Of a stretch of 5,158 nucleotides of DNA, positions 5,028 to 5,158 are shown piece by piece. The position numbers were made by a program, and so were the translations under genes. The DNA comes from Flavobacterium sp. Lineage in GTDB: Bacteria > Bacteroidota > Bacteroidia > Flavobacteriales > Flavobacteriaceae. A model generated the notes under the pieces. That model was not told the origin of the DNA and did no database searches. It saw nothing but the letters and a program-made list of their open reading frames with translations. Within the stretch, counting starts at the first letter, position 1. Each line of letters opens with the position of its first letter. Location: the NCBI GenBank assembly GCA_005792865.1, contig SXQR01000283.1:1-5158 (forward strand), in the 5' to 3' direction.

Positions 5028-5158
5028 ATGGAAAATCAATCGGGCGACATCAGCAAATGCCCTTTTCACAACTCCCAGGCCGCTGCCGGCGGCGGAACAA
5101 AGAATCGCGATTGGTGGCCAAATAAGCTTCGGCTGGATGTCCTGCGCCGCAACAATCC
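5028..5158 (+). CDS. katG: Catalase-peroxidase, N-terminal end (partial)
   Basis: Only the first 43 codons are present and the gene runs off the window. The peptide starts [14 protein letters not shown] and continues [21 protein letters not shown]. The KCPFH element and the (T/K)NRDWWPN-x-LRLD(I/V)L block are hallmarks of the N-terminus of bifunctional KatG, a heme enzyme that breaks down hydrogen peroxide by catalase and peroxidase reactions. The catalytic Trp/Arg/His and the Met-Tyr-Trp adduct residues lie beyond the window. The ATG at 5028 follows an A-rich leader (AATAAGAACAATC) without a Shine-Dalgarno sequence, as usual in Bacteroidota. There is no signal peptide, so the enzyme is cytoplasmic. 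The gene's completeness cannot be judged. Confidence 0.93.
   Translation, partial: MENQSGDISKCPFHNSQAAAGGGTKNRDWWPNKLRLDVLRRNN

Overview
The window reads as ordinary chromosomal DNA from a member of the Bacteroidota. The signs are the lack of Shine-Dalgarno sequences ahead of nearly every gene, promoter -7 boxes resembling TAnnTTTG, lipoprotein and Sec-exported small proteins, and protein versions (HemB, cyclophilin, KatG start) that look Bacteroidota-like. The coding DNA is fairly GC-rich for that phylum, so a Cytophagales- or Chitinophagales-type organism is my guess, made from memory without any search. All genes lie on the + strand.

Layout. Positions 1-94 are the last 30 codons of a gene that looks like oxygen-dependent coproporphyrinogen oxidase (hemF). 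A 170-base spacer with heptad and inverted repeats leads to a complete hemB (265-1257), encoding the zinc-free, aspartate-type porphobilinogen synthase. A strong palindromic repeat (1296-1345) separates hemB from a small lipoprotein-type cytochrome c (1376-1738). Next comes a compact run of four genes: two small exported proteins of unknown function (1811-2110 and 2170-2544), a lipoprotein cyclophilin (2544-3170) and a methylated-DNA-protein cysteine methyltransferase (3167-3646). The last three overlap by 1 and 4 bases, so they are probably co-transcribed and translationally coupled. A 136-base spacer with several mutually exclusive hairpins precedes a membrane-anchored serine hydrolase of the beta-lactamase/6-aminohexanoate-dimer hydrolase type (3783-4928). 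The window ends in the first 43 codons of katG (5028-5158).

How the genes fit together. HemF and HemB are two steps of heme biosynthesis, and the cytochrome c and KatG are heme proteins, so a loose heme theme runs through the window. The cyclophilin and the two small exported proteins would act in the periplasm or at the membrane. The alkyl-DNA repair protein is cytoplasmic and is functionally unlike its coupled neighbour. I see no mobile element, CRISPR array, RNA gene or defence system. The least explained parts are the two unknown exported proteins and the structured spacers.
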